DNA of 64,000 bases. Source: Comamonas resistens. Lineage in GTDB: Bacteria > Pseudomonadota > Gammaproteobacteria > Burkholderiales > Burkholderiaceae_C. Each line of letters starts with the position of its first letter. The stretch's first letter is position 1. The stretch is from assembly GCF_030064165.1 (NCBI RefSeq), contig NZ_CP125947.1, positions 3,906,001 through 3,970,000 of the forward strand, read 5' to 3'. The notes below the pieces were generated by a model. It did no database searches and had not been told where the DNA came from. It saw nothing but the letters and a program-made list of their open reading frames with translations. Shown here piece by piece: positions 43,261-53,396 of this stretch. The position numbers were made by a program, and so were the translations under genes.

Positions 43261-43863
43261 ATGAAATTCACTCTGAATGGCCAGGAAGTGGATGCGCAAG
43301 ACGCCACCTCCGACACTCCTCTTCTTTATGTGCTGCGCAATGACATGCAGCTCAATGGCCCCAAGTTCGGCTGCGGCCTGGGCGAATGCGGCGCTTGTGC
43401 AGTGCTGATCGATGGCAAGGTGGCGCGATCCTGCTCCGTGCCATTGAGCGTGGTGGAGGGCAAGAAGGTCACCACACTGGAGGGCTTGTCTCCTGACGCT
43501 TCCAAGGCCGCCAGCGCCAAGGCTCTGCAAGATCGCGCCGTTCTGGACGTGAGCGCAGCCAAAAGCGAAGGCAGCACTCCCGCTCGTACTTTCACACTGC
43601 ATGTGGTGCAGCAGGCTTTCATCGACGCACAAGCCGCGCAGTGCGGCTACTGCACCAACGGCATGATCATGGCGCTGGTGGGACTGTTCAACCAGAAGCC
43701 CCAGGCCAGCGACGACGAGATCAAGCAGGCGCTGTCCGGCCATCTGTGCCGCTGCGGCACCCATGTGGAAATCATGCAGGCCGCAGCGCGCGCCCGCGAG
43801 CTGATCGCGCAGGGCCGCAGCGCCGCCATTCCCGCTGCATCCACGGAACAGAAGGCTGCCTGA
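43261..43863 (+). CDS. Mo hydroxylase 2Fe-2S subunit (nicotinate/isoquinoline dehydrogenase type)
   Basis: A 200-residue electron-transfer subunit with two [2Fe-2S] clusters: Cys38, 43, 46 and 58 (GCGLGECGACAVLIDG) and Cys128, 131, 163 and 165 (QCGYCTNGM, HLCRCGTH). It is about 45 residues longer than the usual 150-160, because of an Ala/Lys-rich insert near residues 80-110 between the clusters. It is the first of three genes with a Mo subunit two bases downstream and a cytochrome c. Substrate cannot be told from sequence; nicotinate and isoquinoline-type N-heterocycles are the main candidates. Confidence 0.9.
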   Translation: MKFTLNGQEVDAQDATSDTPLLYVLRNDMQLNGPKFGCGLGECGACAVLIDGKVARSCSVPLSVVEGKKVTTLEGLSPDASKAASAKALQDRAVLDVSAAKSEGSTPARTFTLHVVQQAFIDAQAAQCGYCTNGMIMALVGLFNQKPQASDDEIKQALSGHLCRCGTHVEIMQAAARARELIAQGRSAAIPAASTEQKAA

Positions 43864-43865
43864 TC

Positions 43866-46160
43866 ATGAAATTCTTCACCAAAGACAATCAAGCCCAGCT
43901 CACCCGTCGCCAGTTGCTCAAGGCCGGCGGCATGCTGATGGTCGGCTCCGTCGCAGGCGGCCATCTGCTGATGGCCCAGACCGCCCCCGAAGCGGCTGCC
44001 AAGGGCGCTTTCCCCATTCCTTCGGCCAAGCTGGTGGAGAGCTTTATCGCCATTGGCGCCGACGGCTCCGTCACCGCCTACAACGGCCACGTGGACCTGG
44101 GCACGGGCGTGCGCACGGCTCTGGGCCAGCTGGTGGCCGACGAGCTGTATGTGGACTTTGCCGCCGTGACCATGGTGCTGGGCCACACCGCCCGTACCCC
44201 GGATCTGGGCCCCACCATTGCCAGCAACACCATCCAAGTATCGTCCCTGCCCATGCGCCATGCCGCAGCGCAGGTGCGTCAGCTGCTGATCAAGCTGGCC
44301 AGCGAAAAGTCCGGTGTTCCCGCTGAACGCATCACCACCCAGAAAGGCTTTGTCATCGCCGGCGGCAAGCGCTACGGCTATGGCGAACTGGTTCAGGGCC
44401 AGGATCTGCAGATCGAGGTCGACGACAAGATCGAGCTGCGCAAGTCCGGCTTCGAGTACATCGGCAAGTCGGTGCAGCGCGTGGACATCCCCAACAAGGT
44501 GCTGGGCGCGCTGACCTATATCCACGACCTGCGCGTGCCCGGCATGCTGCACGGCCGCGTGATCCGTCCACCCTACACCGGCGCCGATGCCACGGCGCCC
44601 CTGGGCTCCAGCCTGGTGTCGGTGGACGAGAAGTCCATCGCCCATCTGCCCGGCATCGTCAAGGTCGTGGTCAAGGGCGACTTCGTGGGCGTGGTGGCCG
44701 AGCGTGAAGAGCAGGCCATCGCTGCCATGCGCCAGCTCAAGGTCACCTGGAAGGAATGGAGCGGCCTGCCCGATATGTCGCTGAGCGGCCTGCATCAGAC
44801 CCTGGTGGACCACGCCAAGACCGACCGCGTGCTGCAGGAAGACGAAGGCGCGCTGCAGGCGATCGAGCAGGTCAAGACTGCGCTGACCCGCGACTATGTC
44901 TGGCCTTATCACGCTCATGGCTCCATCGGCCCGTCCTGCGCGATTGCCGAAGTGGGTGATGGCCAGATCCAGGTCTGGACCGGCTCGCAAAACCCTCACG
45001 ACGTGTGCAAGGACATTGCCAAGCTCATGGACGTGAATGCCGACAACATCAACGTCACCCGCCTCGAAGCCTCTGGCTGCTACGGCCGCAATTGCGCGGA
45101 CGACGTCTGCTCGGATGCGGTGCTGATGTCTGCCGCCGTGGGCAAGCCCGTGCGCGTGCAGCTGATGCGCGAGCAGGAAGCCGGCTGGGAGCCCAAGGGC
45201 ACGGGCCAGCTGATTCGCGTGCGCGGCGGCCTGGACGAGCAAAACAATGTGGCCGCCTACGAGCTGCGCACCTGCTACCCATCGAACAACGCCACGGCGC
45301 TGGCGCTGATCCTCACGGGCAAGGTCTCCGCCAAGATCGAGGCCCAGCAAATGGGCGACCGTACGGCCATCCCGCAATACGAGTACCCCAAGATGCGCGT
45401 GATCTCCCAGGACGCCGTGCCCATCGTGCGCGCCTCGTGGATGCGCGGCGTCTCGGCCTTGCCCAATGTGTTCGCCCATGAGTCCTGGATCGACGAATGC
45501 GCCTACCTGGCCAAGGCCGACCCCATCGAATACCGTCTGCGCTACCTCAAGGACCCGCGTGCCGTGGCGCTGATTGCCGAGGCCAAGAAGCAGTGCCACT
45601 GGCAGGAAGGCCCGGCCCGCCGCAATGCGGCACCGGACGATCAGCGCCTGGTCAAGGGTCGCGGCTTTGCCTATGCCCGCTACTTCCATAGCAAGTTCCC
45701 CGGCTACGGTGCGGCCTGGGCAACCTGGGTGGTCGACGTGACCGTGGACCGCGAAACCGGCGAAGTCAAGGTCGACAAGGTCTTTGTCGCCCAGGACACC
45801 GGCGCCATGGTCAACCCCGCTGGCGTGCGCCATCAGGTGCACGGCAACGTGGTGCAGTCCACCAGCCGCGTGCTCAAGGAGTTCGTCACCTTCGACAAGA
45901 GCGGCGTCACCTCCGTGGAATGGGGCGGCTACCCCATCCTGCGCTTTGACGAGCTGCCCGAAATCGACTCGCTGCTGGTCGAGCGCCCTAACGAAGCGCC
46001 CATGGGCGCCGGTGAATCGGCCTCCGTGCCCAGCGCCGCCGCCGTGGCCAATGCCATCTTTGACGCCACCGGAGTGCGCCTGCTGGAAGTGCCGTTCACG
46101 CCCAGCCGCGTGCTGGCCGCGATCAAGGCTGCCAAGTCCGGCCAAGCCGCATCCAAGTGA
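43866..46160 (+). CDS. Mo hydroxylase large subunit, Tat-exported
   Basis: A 764-residue molybdopterin-binding subunit of the xanthine dehydrogenase family. Twin-arginine signal TRRQLLKAGG (Arg14-15), so the folded enzyme is exported to the periplasm. Family landmarks include GHVDLGTGVRTALGQLVADE, YVWPYHAHGSIGPSCAIAEV, EASGCYGRNCADD and MGAGESASVPSAAAVANAIF, where GES holds the active-site Glu. It overlaps no gene but follows the small subunit by two bases. Electrons probably pass to the cytochrome encoded downstream. Confidence 0.92.
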   Translation: MKFFTKDNQAQLTRRQLLKAGGMLMVGSVAGGHLLMAQTAPEAAAKGAFPIPSAKLVESFIAIGADGSVTAYNGHVDLGTGVRTALGQLVADELYVDFAAVTMVLGHTARTPDLGPTIASNTIQVSSLPMRHAAAQVRQLLIKLASEKSGVPAERITTQKGFVIAGGKRYGYGELVQGQDLQIEVDDKIELRKSGFEYIGKSVQRVDIPNKVLGALTYIHDLRVPGMLHGRVIRPPYTGADATAPLGSSLVSVDEKSIAHLPGIVKVVVKGDFVGVVAEREEQAIAAMRQLKVTWKEWSGLPDMSLSGLHQTLVDHAKTDRVLQEDEGALQAIEQVKTALTRDYVWPYHAHGSIGPSCAIAEVGDGQIQVWTGSQNPHDVCKDIAKLMDVNADNINVTRLEASGCYGRNCADDVCSDAVLMSAAVGKPVRVQLMREQEAGWEPKGTGQLIRVRGGLDEQNNVAAYELRTCYPSNNATALALILTGKVSAKIEAQQMGDRTAIPQYEYPKMRVISQDAVPIVRASWMRGVSALPNVFAHESWIDECAYLAKADPIEYRLRYLKDPRAVALIAEAKKQCHWQEGPARRNAAPDDQRLVKGRGFAYARYFHSKFPGYGAAWATWVVDVTVDRETGEVKVDKVFVAQDTGAMVNPAGVRHQVHGNVVQSTSRVLKEFVTFDKSGVTSVEWGGYPILRFDELPEIDSLLVERPNEAPMGAGESASVPSAAAVANAIFDATGVRLLEVPFTPSRVLAAIKAAKSGQAASK

Positions 46161-46183
46161 CCCACAGAACAGAGACGATCAAG

Positions 46184-47482
46184 ATGAAAACATTCAAGAA
46201 AATCGTGCTGGGTGGTGCCGCACTCGTGGTGGTTTTGGCCGCTGCGGGCCTGGCCCTCACGCATCAAGGTGAAATTGCACCGCAGGCCAGCATTCCCACG
46301 GCCGAGTTCTCGCCCCAGCAGATTGCCAAGGGCAAGCTGCTGGCGGCCATGGGCGACTGCGCGGTCTGCCACACGGCTCCCAACGGCAAGACCAACGCGG
46401 GCGGTCTGGCCATGCCCAGCCCCTTCGGCACCATCTACACCAGCAACATCACGCCTGACGCCAAGACCGGTATCGGCAGCTGGAGCTTTGAAGCCTTCGA
46501 GCGCGCCATGCGCCACGGCGTGGACCGCGAAGGCCAGTACCTCTACCCTGCATTCCCCTACACGGCCTTCAGCCGCGTGACGGATGAGGATATGAAGGCC
46601 TTGTACGCCTTTCTGATGAGCGAGCCTGCCGTGGAGAACGAGGCGCCCAAGACAACGCTGAACTTCCCCTACAACGTGCGCCGCGGCATTGCGGCCTGGA
46701 ACTGGCTCTACCTCAAGCCCGGCGTGGTCAAGGACGATGAAAAGCAGGCACCCGAGTGGAATCGCGGCGCCTATCTCGTCGAAGGTCTGGGTCACTGCAG
46801 CGCCTGCCACACACCGCGCAACGGGCTGGCCGCCGAGAAGACCGGCGCCGACCACTTTGCGGGCGGCAGTGCCGAAGGCTGGGATGCACCGGCTCTGACC
46901 GCCAAGTCGGCCTCGCCCCTGCCCTGGACCAAGGATGACCTCGTCACCTATATGAAGACCGGCTTCTCGGCACGCCACGGCGTGGCGGCAGGCCCCATGG
47001 CACCCGTGGCCCATGGCCTGGGCCAGCAGTCTGACGAAGATCTGAACGCCATCGCCACCTATCTGATGAGCTACCGCGACGCCAGCGCTGCGCCCGGCGA
47101 TGCAGAAGCCTTGATCAAGGAAAAGACGGCCACGCCCAAATTGGCACTGGACACCGAAGGCTACCGCCTCTATCAGGGCGCTTGCATGGCTTGCCACCGT
47201 GCTGACCCATCGGCCAGTACCTTCGGTGTTCGTCCACAGCTGGCACTAAGCACCAGCTTGCACGCCGAGTCGCCTGACAATGCCATCATGGCCGTGCTGG
47301 AAGGCGTACAAAAGCCTGCCCATGCGGAACTGGGTACCATGCCTGCCTTCCGCCATGCACTCAGCGATGCCCAGATTGCCACCCTGCTCAACACCATGCG
47401 AGCCCAGTACGGCGTGGCCGAGTGGAGCGATCTGCAGAACAAGGTCAGCAAGCTGCGCCAGCAAACCGCTGCCGCTCACTGA
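46184..47482 (+). CDS. Membrane-anchored triheme cytochrome c
   Basis: A 432-residue periplasmic cytochrome with an N-terminal anchor (FKKIVLGGAALVVVLAAAGL) and three heme motifs: CAVCH at 59-63, CSACH at 205-209 and CMACH at 334-338. It resembles the membrane-bound cytochrome subunits of alcohol, gluconate and isoquinoline-type dehydrogenases. The Met at 46184 directly precedes the anchor. It is probably the acceptor for the Mo hydroxylase, feeding the respiratory chain. A terminator follows at 47503. Confidence 0.93.
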   Translation: MKTFKKIVLGGAALVVVLAAAGLALTHQGEIAPQASIPTAEFSPQQIAKGKLLAAMGDCAVCHTAPNGKTNAGGLAMPSPFGTIYTSNITPDAKTGIGSWSFEAFERAMRHGVDREGQYLYPAFPYTAFSRVTDEDMKALYAFLMSEPAVENEAPKTTLNFPYNVRRGIAAWNWLYLKPGVVKDDEKQAPEWNRGAYLVEGLGHCSACHTPRNGLAAEKTGADHFAGGSAEGWDAPALTAKSASPLPWTKDDLVTYMKTGFSARHGVAAGPMAPVAHGLGQQSDEDLNAIATYLMSYRDASAAPGDAEALIKEKTATPKLALDTEGYRLYQGACMACHRADPSASTFGVRPQLALSTSLHAESPDNAIMAVLEGVQKPAHAELGTMPAFRHALSDAQIATLLNTMRAQYGVAEWSDLQNKVSKLRQQTAAAH

Positions 47483-47502
47483 TCTCGCCTGGCGACCAAA
47501 AC

Positions 47503-47543
47503 GGCCTTTCTGCTGCCTTCACGGGCACCGGAAAGGCCTTTTT
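47503..47543 (+). terminator. Terminator after cytochrome gene
   Basis: GGCCTTTC and GAAAGGCC pair across a 20-base loop and are followed by TTTTTC. Confidence 0.75.
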
Positions 47544-47643
47544 CATTCATCTATCCGCTAGGTATCTAGGGTTCATACATCTGGCTGCCTGGCCCGCCTG
47601 ACGCCACACTGCGAACAGGTATGTCAATCTAAGGAAGCGATCA

Positions 47644-48726
47644 ATGGACAACATCGATGTCATGGTGCTCAAGGCCTTGCATGACTGGCGCAGCGCCGGC
47701 CAGCGCGCCTTGCTGGCTACCGTGGTACGCACCTGGGGCTCATCCCCTCGTCCAGTCGGTTCGATGATGGCATTGCGCGAGGATGGCAGAGCCATTGGCT
47801 CGGTCTCCGGCGGCTGCATCGAAGACGACCTCATTGCACGCCATACCCGCTCACTGAACCAGAACCTGGGCATTCCGGACGGCCCGCCGCAACTGGTGCG
47901 CTATGGCGTCAGTGCCGACGAGGCCCACCGCTTCGGCCTGCCCTGCGGCGGCACGCTGGAGCTGCTGCTGGAATTCAACCCCGATGCCGCCAGCCTGCAG
48001 GATCTGCTGCAGCGACTGGAGTCTGGCTCGCTGGTCGAGCGCCGTGTGGACTGCACGACGGGCACTGTCACCCTGCAGACTGCCGAGTACCCCGACACGC
48101 TGGAATTTGACGGCCACACCCTCACCAACCACCTGGGACCCGGTTACCGCATGCTGCTGATTGGCGCCGGCGCACTGGCCGAATACCTGGCCACCATGGC
48201 CTTGTTCAACGGCTTCACCGTCACTATCTGCGACCCACGCGAGGAATACATGGGCAGCTGGTCCGTGGCTCAGGTCAGCAAGGTCACCGATATGCCCGAC
48301 GATGCCGTCACCGCCTTCAAGCCCGATGCGCGCAGCTGCATCGTCGCACTCACGCACGACCCCAAGCTAGACGACCTGGCCTTGCTCGAAGCCCTGCACA
48401 GCCCGGCTTTTTATGTGGGCGCCATCGGCTCGCGCCGCAATAATCACGCGCGCCGCGACCGCATGATCGAGCACTTTGACGAAACCGAGGAATCTCTGGC
48501 CAAGCTACGCGGCCCTATCGGTCTGTATATCGGCAGCAAGACCCCGGCCGAAATCGCCGTCAGCGTGATGGCCGAAATCCTGGCCGTCAAGAACGGCGTC
48601 GTCCTGCCCCAGGCCATGTCGGTGGAAACGGCCAAGCAGGAACATGACATCACCATGAACGACAGCGATCTGCAATGCGCATTGCCGCAGTTCCTGGACC
48701 CCAAGACTGCAGCCAAACAGCAATAA
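47644..48726 (+). CDS. XdhC/CoxI-family Mo-cofactor accessory protein
   Basis: A 360-residue relative of XdhC: N-terminal RTWGSSPRPVGSMMALRED and GSVSGGCIEDDLI, and a C-terminal Rossmann region (MLLIGAGALAEYLATMALFN) with YVGAIGSRRNN. It would load sulfurated Mo cofactor into the adjacent hydroxylase. It is longer than the purine-linked XdhC at 10424 and differs in sequence, consistent with two client-specific chaperones. It has its own transcription unit after a terminator. Confidence 0.9.
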   Translation: MDNIDVMVLKALHDWRSAGQRALLATVVRTWGSSPRPVGSMMALREDGRAIGSVSGGCIEDDLIARHTRSLNQNLGIPDGPPQLVRYGVSADEAHRFGLPCGGTLELLLEFNPDAASLQDLLQRLESGSLVERRVDCTTGTVTLQTAEYPDTLEFDGHTLTNHLGPGYRMLLIGAGALAEYLATMALFNGFTVTICDPREEYMGSWSVAQVSKVTDMPDDAVTAFKPDARSCIVALTHDPKLDDLALLEALHSPAFYVGAIGSRRNNHARRDRMIEHFDETEESLAKLRGPIGLYIGSKTPAEIAVSVMAEILAVKNGVVLPQAMSVETAKQEHDITMNDSDLQCALPQFLDPKTAAKQQ

Positions 48727-48916
48727 ACCATGCAGCGAGCTGTGCACACACGTCAATTTCAAAGCCCCAAAGGTGTAGGTTGTCGCATTTTTGCAAGGCT
48801 GTTGCGCCCAATTCAATTGTTTCAATTTGTGTCAGAACAGCGGGTGCATGTCACAATGAAACAAAACTCATAGACATAGGCCTTGCCCACACCCAGCGTG
48901 TGCCGGCACCCTGACA

Positions 48917-51900
48917 ATGACAGCCCCTACTTCCCATCGTGCACGAACGCAGTGGCTGCCTGGCATGGCGGTGGCTGCGCTGGGGCTGGCCCTGACCTTC
49001 TGGCTTGCACATCTGCAGCAAAAGTCCAGCGCGGCACTGGCGCAGCTTCGCTTTACCGAAGAAGTGCGCTCCTCCGGCAATGCCATCTCGCAGCGCCTCA
49101 ACGCCTATACGGAAGTCGTCAACGGCCTGCGGGATCTGTTCCTGCTCAAGCCCGATCTGAGCCGGCAGGAATTCGACCGCATCGTGGCCGAGCGCAATCT
49201 CCAGCGCCACTATCCCGGGATCAAGAATCTGTCATTCGCACGCTGGGTTCCGCTGGAGCAGCTCAGCGCATTCGAGTCCCAGCGGCGTGCCCAGGCTCCC
49301 GAGGGCGAGCCTTTCCAGCCCTTTCACCCCGCCACCTGGCACTCCGGCTACCACATCAACGAATATGTGTGGCCCATGGAGGGCAACAAAGGTGTTCCCG
49401 GGCTGGACATCTCCTCGCAGCCAGCCAATATAGAAGCCCAGTTGGTGGCGCGCGGTACCGGCCGCACAGCACTGTCGGCCCCCTTTCCCCTGATCCAGGA
49501 AAGCGATGCGCCCATCGGCATTGTTCTCAGAGCGCCCATCTTCAGGAGCGACAGCGGTGCGAATCTGACGGAGGACTTCATCGGAACGGCCGCTGTCAGC
49601 ATCCGGATTGCCACCATGATTCGCGCCGTGCGTGCCAATGGGTTTCTCAACAATCTCGAGATACGCATAGACGATATGGGCCCCATAGGCCATCCGCTTG
49701 CCAAGCCCCAGAAGCTGTTCGCCCCTCCAGACTGGCCCGCAGAAGCCGGACCACAACAGTTGCAGGAAATCCAGACCCATGGCCGGCGCTGGCAGCTGAC
49801 GTTCAAGCCCGTCGGAATGGCGCTGTCCACGACGGAGAAATTTGCCCCCCACTGGATCATGGGCGTGGGCACAGCGATGTCCCTGCTGCTGGCCGCACTC
49901 GTCACGCTGCTGGTGCGCTTGCGCATGCGAGCTCTGCAAGAAGTGGAAATCTCCAACGAAGCCTTGCTGCAAAGCGAACGCAGCCTGCGCACCATCTTCA
50001 ACCAGGCCGCTGTCGGCGTAGCCCAGATGCAGATGGACACGGGGCGGGTGGTGCGTATGAACCAGCGCTACAGCAGCATTCTCGGCTACACGCTGGAAGA
50101 GCTGTACGACATGCGTTTTACGGACCTTGCCCATGTCGATGGCCTGGCCAAGGACCTGGAACAGATGGAAAAGCTCAAGTCCGGGCAGATCCGGGAGTAC
50201 CAGCTCGAAAAATGCCTGCGGCGCAAGGACGGGCGAGAGATCTGGATCGACCTCAGCGTGTCCTCCATGGGCAGCAAGGACGAAGAGGGCCTGCACTACA
50301 TTGCCGTGGTGCAGGACATCACGGAACGCCGGCTTCTAGAGAACTCCCTGCGCGACAGCGAGCGCTATCTGCGCAACATCCTGCGCCACCTGCCCGTGGG
50401 GATCAGCATCGTGCGCGAAGACGGGCAATTCACCTTCAGCAATGAGCGCAATGTCCAGATCTGCGGCTACAGCATCGAGGAAATGCCCAACATCGAAGCC
50501 TGGCTGAGCCAGGTCCATCCCCATCCCCTGATGCGCGAGAACGCGCGCGGAAGCTGGCTGGCAGACTACAGGCGGGCCCGTCAGCACCACAGCCACCTTC
50601 CAGCACGTGAATACGAGATCCGCTGCAAAAACGGTCAAATGCGTCCGGTGGAGATTTCCGCCATCGCGCTGGATGAAGACTATCTCTTCACCATGGTGGA
50701 CCTGAGCCAGCGCAAGGCCGCAGAAGACAAGATCCGGCACCTGGCCTACTACGATTCGCTGACGCAACTGCCCAATCGCCGCATGCTGCGTGACCATCTG
50801 CATGAGGTGCTCAAGGTCCACTCGCGCCAGCAGCAATACGGCGCCCTGCTGCTGCTGGACCTCGACAACTTCAAGACGCTCAACGACACGCGGGGCCATG
50901 ACCAGGGCGATGCGCTGCTGTGCGAAGTGGCCAGCCGGCTGCGTCAGGGCTTTGCTGGCCGCCATATGGTCGCGCGCCTGGGCGGCGACGAATTCGTAGT
51001 CGTGCTCGAAAGCCTGGCCGACAACTCCGAGCAGGCGCAGGCGCTGGCCCGCGAAGCCGGCTTGCACATCCTGGCGATGCTGCGAGAACCCTATCTGCTC
51101 GAAGGGGAGGCCTTCCATTTCACGGCCAGCATAGGCGTGACGATTTTTGCCAACGCTCACGAGCAGATCTCCGATCTGCTCAAGCGGGCCGACCTGGCCA
51201 TGTACCAGGCCAAGGCCACGGGCCGCAATGCGCTGGAGCTCTACGACCCTCAACTGCAGGCCGTGGTAAGGGCCAGGGCCAAGCTGGCCTCGGACATCCG
51301 TGCCGGTCTTGCCGACGGCCAGTTCGAGCTGTTCTACCAGCCCCAGGTAGAGGAGTGCAGCGTCCGCAGTTGCGAAGCGCTGCTGCGCTGGCGCCACCCT
51401 TGCGACGGCTATATCTCCCCCGCGGTCTTCATCCCGCTGGCCGAGGAAACCGGGCTGATTCTCCCGCTGGGAGAATGGGTGCTGCAGGCGGCCTGCAAGC
51501 AACTGGCCAGCTGGGCTCGGCAGCCCCGGCTGGCTCATCTCACATTGGCTGTCAATGTCAGTCCGCGCCAGTTCCGCCAGGCAGGCTTTGTCGCCCAGGT
51601 GCTTGCCGCGCTGGCAAACGCCGGAGCCCAGCCGCATCGGCTCAAGCTAGAACTCACGGAAGGTCTGCTGCTGGACAACGTCGAGGACACCATCGAAAAG
51701 ATGGAAGAACTCAAGGCCCATGGTGTCGGCTTTGCACTGGATGATTTCGGCACCGGCTACTCCTCGCTGTCCTATCTCAAGCGCCTGCCGCTGGATCAGC
51801 TCAAGATCGACCAGAGCTTTGTGCGCGATGTGCTTACCGATGCCAACGATGCCGCCATTGCCCGCACCATCGTCGCGCTGGGCACCAGCCTGGGCCTGCA

Positions 51901-52084
51901 GGTGATTGCGGAAGGCGTGGAAACCGAAGAGCAGCGGCAATTCCTGCTCGCCCACAACTGCCATGCCTGGCAAGGTTATCTGCTGAGCCCGCCGGTGTCG
52001 GCCGAGCGCTTTGCCACATTACCGCTCACCTATACCGCGCACAATCAAACAGATGCCCAGGCCGATATCCCTGCGGATGCATAG
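48917..52084 (+). CDS. Membrane GGDEF-EAL cyclic di-GMP protein (CHASE, PAS, PAS)
   Basis: A 1055-residue protein. Helices near 13-32 and 313-336 flank a periplasmic CHASE-like sensor. Two PAS regions follow (AVGVAQMQMDTGRVVRMNQR and PVGISIVREDGQFTFSNERN), then GGDEF (VARLGGDEFVVVL) and EAL (SCEALLRWRHP, ALDDFGTGYSSLSYLKRLPL, LKIDQSFVRDV, QVIAEGVET). Both active-site motifs are intact, so it could make or degrade cyclic di-GMP; the inhibitory RxxD site before GGDEF is missing. No neighbour gives a clue to its signal. Large overlapping frames are shadows. Confidence 0.94.
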   Translation: MTAPTSHRARTQWLPGMAVAALGLALTFWLAHLQQKSSAALAQLRFTEEVRSSGNAISQRLNAYTEVVNGLRDLFLLKPDLSRQEFDRIVAERNLQRHYPGIKNLSFARWVPLEQLSAFESQRRAQAPEGEPFQPFHPATWHSGYHINEYVWPMEGNKGVPGLDISSQPANIEAQLVARGTGRTALSAPFPLIQESDAPIGIVLRAPIFRSDSGANLTEDFIGTAAVSIRIATMIRAVRANGFLNNLEIRIDDMGPIGHPLAKPQKLFAPPDWPAEAGPQQLQEIQTHGRRWQLTFKPVGMALSTTEKFAPHWIMGVGTAMSLLLAALVTLLVRLRMRALQEVEISNEALLQSERSLRTIFNQAAVGVAQMQMDTGRVVRMNQRYSSILGYTLEELYDMRFTDLAHVDGLAKDLEQMEKLKSGQIREYQLEKCLRRKDGREIWIDLSVSSMGSKDEEGLHYIAVVQDITERRLLENSLRDSERYLRNILRHLPVGISIVREDGQFTFSNERNVQICGYSIEEMPNIEAWLSQVHPHPLMRENARGSWLADYRRARQHHSHLPAREYEIRCKNGQMRPVEISAIALDEDYLFTMVDLSQRKAAEDKIRHLAYYDSLTQLPNRRMLRDHLHEVLKVHSRQQQYGALLLLDLDNFKTLNDTRGHDQGDALLCEVASRLRQGFAGRHMVARLGGDEFVVVLESLADNSEQAQALAREAGLHILAMLREPYLLEGEAFHFTASIGVTIFANAHEQISDLLKRADLAMYQAKATGRNALELYDPQLQAVVRARAKLASDIRAGLADGQFELFYQPQVEECSVRSCEALLRWRHPCDGYISPAVFIPLAEETGLILPLGEWVLQAACKQLASWARQPRLAHLTLAVNVSPRQFRQAGFVAQVLAALANAGAQPHRLKLELTEGLLLDNVEDTIEKMEELKAHGVGFALDDFGTGYSSLSYLKRLPLDQLKIDQSFVRDVLTDANDAAIARTIVALGTSLGLQVIAEGVETEEQRQFLLAHNCHAWQGYLLSPPVSAERFATLPLTYTAHNQTDAQADIPADA

Positions 52085-52226
52085 AAACAAAGCCATGGCC
52101 GCTGCGGCGCAAGATACCGCTCGCACATCATGAAACACCCGGTTGCATAACCATAGCAACAAACTTGGCCTGGATGGAGCTGTCAGCGATCCGGGGTGAA
52201 ATTGTCGGCGTACCATCGCCGACTGC

Positions 52227-53219
52227 ATGACGACCGCCAAGAAAAAGAAAACGCCAGCGCGCAAGCGCGGCACCGCCTCCAAAACGGCTGCCTACAGCCT
52301 CTCCCGCATCAAGCGCTTCGCCCTGTCCGCGGGCGCTGCGGCGCTGGCCAGCTTTCAGATTGCCAGTTGCAGCTTCAACCCGACCTGGTCTGGCGAAAAG
52401 CTGCTCAACCAGGCCATGGCCGCGCTGGACATGCCTGCGCTCGATGCTTTTCGCAAGAGTGGCTGGCCGGGCCTGACGGGCTCCCAGGCGCATTCCAGCC
52501 TGGTCGGGGGTACGGTCAGCCGCGCCGATGTCACGGCCTCCAGCCAGCCGCTGCATTTTTCCAACTGCCCGCAGTTCTTCCCGGGCGGCAAGGCGCCTTC
52601 GCTGCAGCTGCAGCCCCAGGAGCGGGAGCTGTGCTTCAGCGGCTTTGCCGTACTGCACAACGGCAGCACCAAAACCCCGGTCTTTGTGGCCGAGCGCCTG
52701 AACCGCCAGGCGCTGCAACAGGCCCAGGGTCTGCAGCGCACCGACAAGTTCTATGCCGACGCCCGGCTGCCGCGTGCCGAGCGCTCGGAGCTCGATGACT
52801 ACAAGCGCTCGGGCTTCTCGCGCGGCCACATGGCACCGGCTGCCGATATGAGTACGCCCGAGGCCATGGCCCAGAGCTTCAGCCTCGCCAATATGGTGCC
52901 GCAGAACCAGGTGCATAACGCCGGGGCCTGGAGCCAGGTGGAACAGGCCACGCGCAAATACGCGCTGCGCGCCCAGGGCGATGTCTATGTGTTCACCGGC
53001 CCGATATTTGCCAAGAATGCATCGACCATCGGTACGGGCAAGGTGGCGGTGCCCGACTACATCTTCAAGCTTGTCTATGACGCCAGCAACGGCAAGAGCT
53101 GGGTGTACTGGCAGGCCAATAGCGCCGACACCCGCATGGGCCCGCCCATCAGCTACGAGGAGTTCACGCGCCGTACCGGCATGCCATTGCTGTCGGCCGT
53201 GAATCTGCCGCGCGCTTGA
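52227..53219 (+). CDS. DNA/RNA non-specific endonuclease (NucA/EndA-like)
   Basis: A 330-residue secreted or membrane-anchored nuclease. After a very basic N-terminus (TAKKKKTPARKRG) there is a hydrophobic segment (FALSAGAAALASFQIASC) that ends in a Cys and could be a lipobox or anchor. The beta-beta-alpha metal motif reads FSRGHMAPAADM, with Ser in place of the Asp of DRGH; the catalytic His is retained, as is the metal-binding Asn in NMVPQNQVHNAGAWSQVE. It may degrade extracellular DNA for nutrition or competence. Confidence 0.88.
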   Translation: MTTAKKKKTPARKRGTASKTAAYSLSRIKRFALSAGAAALASFQIASCSFNPTWSGEKLLNQAMAALDMPALDAFRKSGWPGLTGSQAHSSLVGGTVSRADVTASSQPLHFSNCPQFFPGGKAPSLQLQPQERELCFSGFAVLHNGSTKTPVFVAERLNRQALQQAQGLQRTDKFYADARLPRAERSELDDYKRSGFSRGHMAPAADMSTPEAMAQSFSLANMVPQNQVHNAGAWSQVEQATRKYALRAQGDVYVFTGPIFAKNASTIGTGKVAVPDYIFKLVYDASNGKSWVYWQANSADTRMGPPISYEEFTRRTGMPLLSAVNLPRA

Positions 53220-53287
53220 CCCCACTCGGTGTCCCGCGCCTGGAGAAGCACCAGCTTTATCGCATGCCCTGCACTGCCAACAGCAAT

Positions 53288-53380
53288 GCTCATAAAAAAT
53301 GAGCTGCTTGCGCAAACCCCAACACAAACTCAATGATCTTTTACTTGAATTTGATACTGGGCTGGCGCCTGCAGCTCCTT
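53288..53380. repeat. Imperfect inverted repeat of the GAGCTGCTTGCGC family
   Basis: GAGCTGCTTGCGC near 53299 and GCGCCTGCAGCTC near 53366 form imperfect arms between the endonuclease and DsrE genes, which are convergent. Confidence 0.5.
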
Positions 53381-53396
53381 GATTGAGAGCATCCGA

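Noticed and set aside
43647..46145. 832-residue minus-strand frame
   Set aside because: It is a shadow of the Mo hydroxylase subunit on the other strand.
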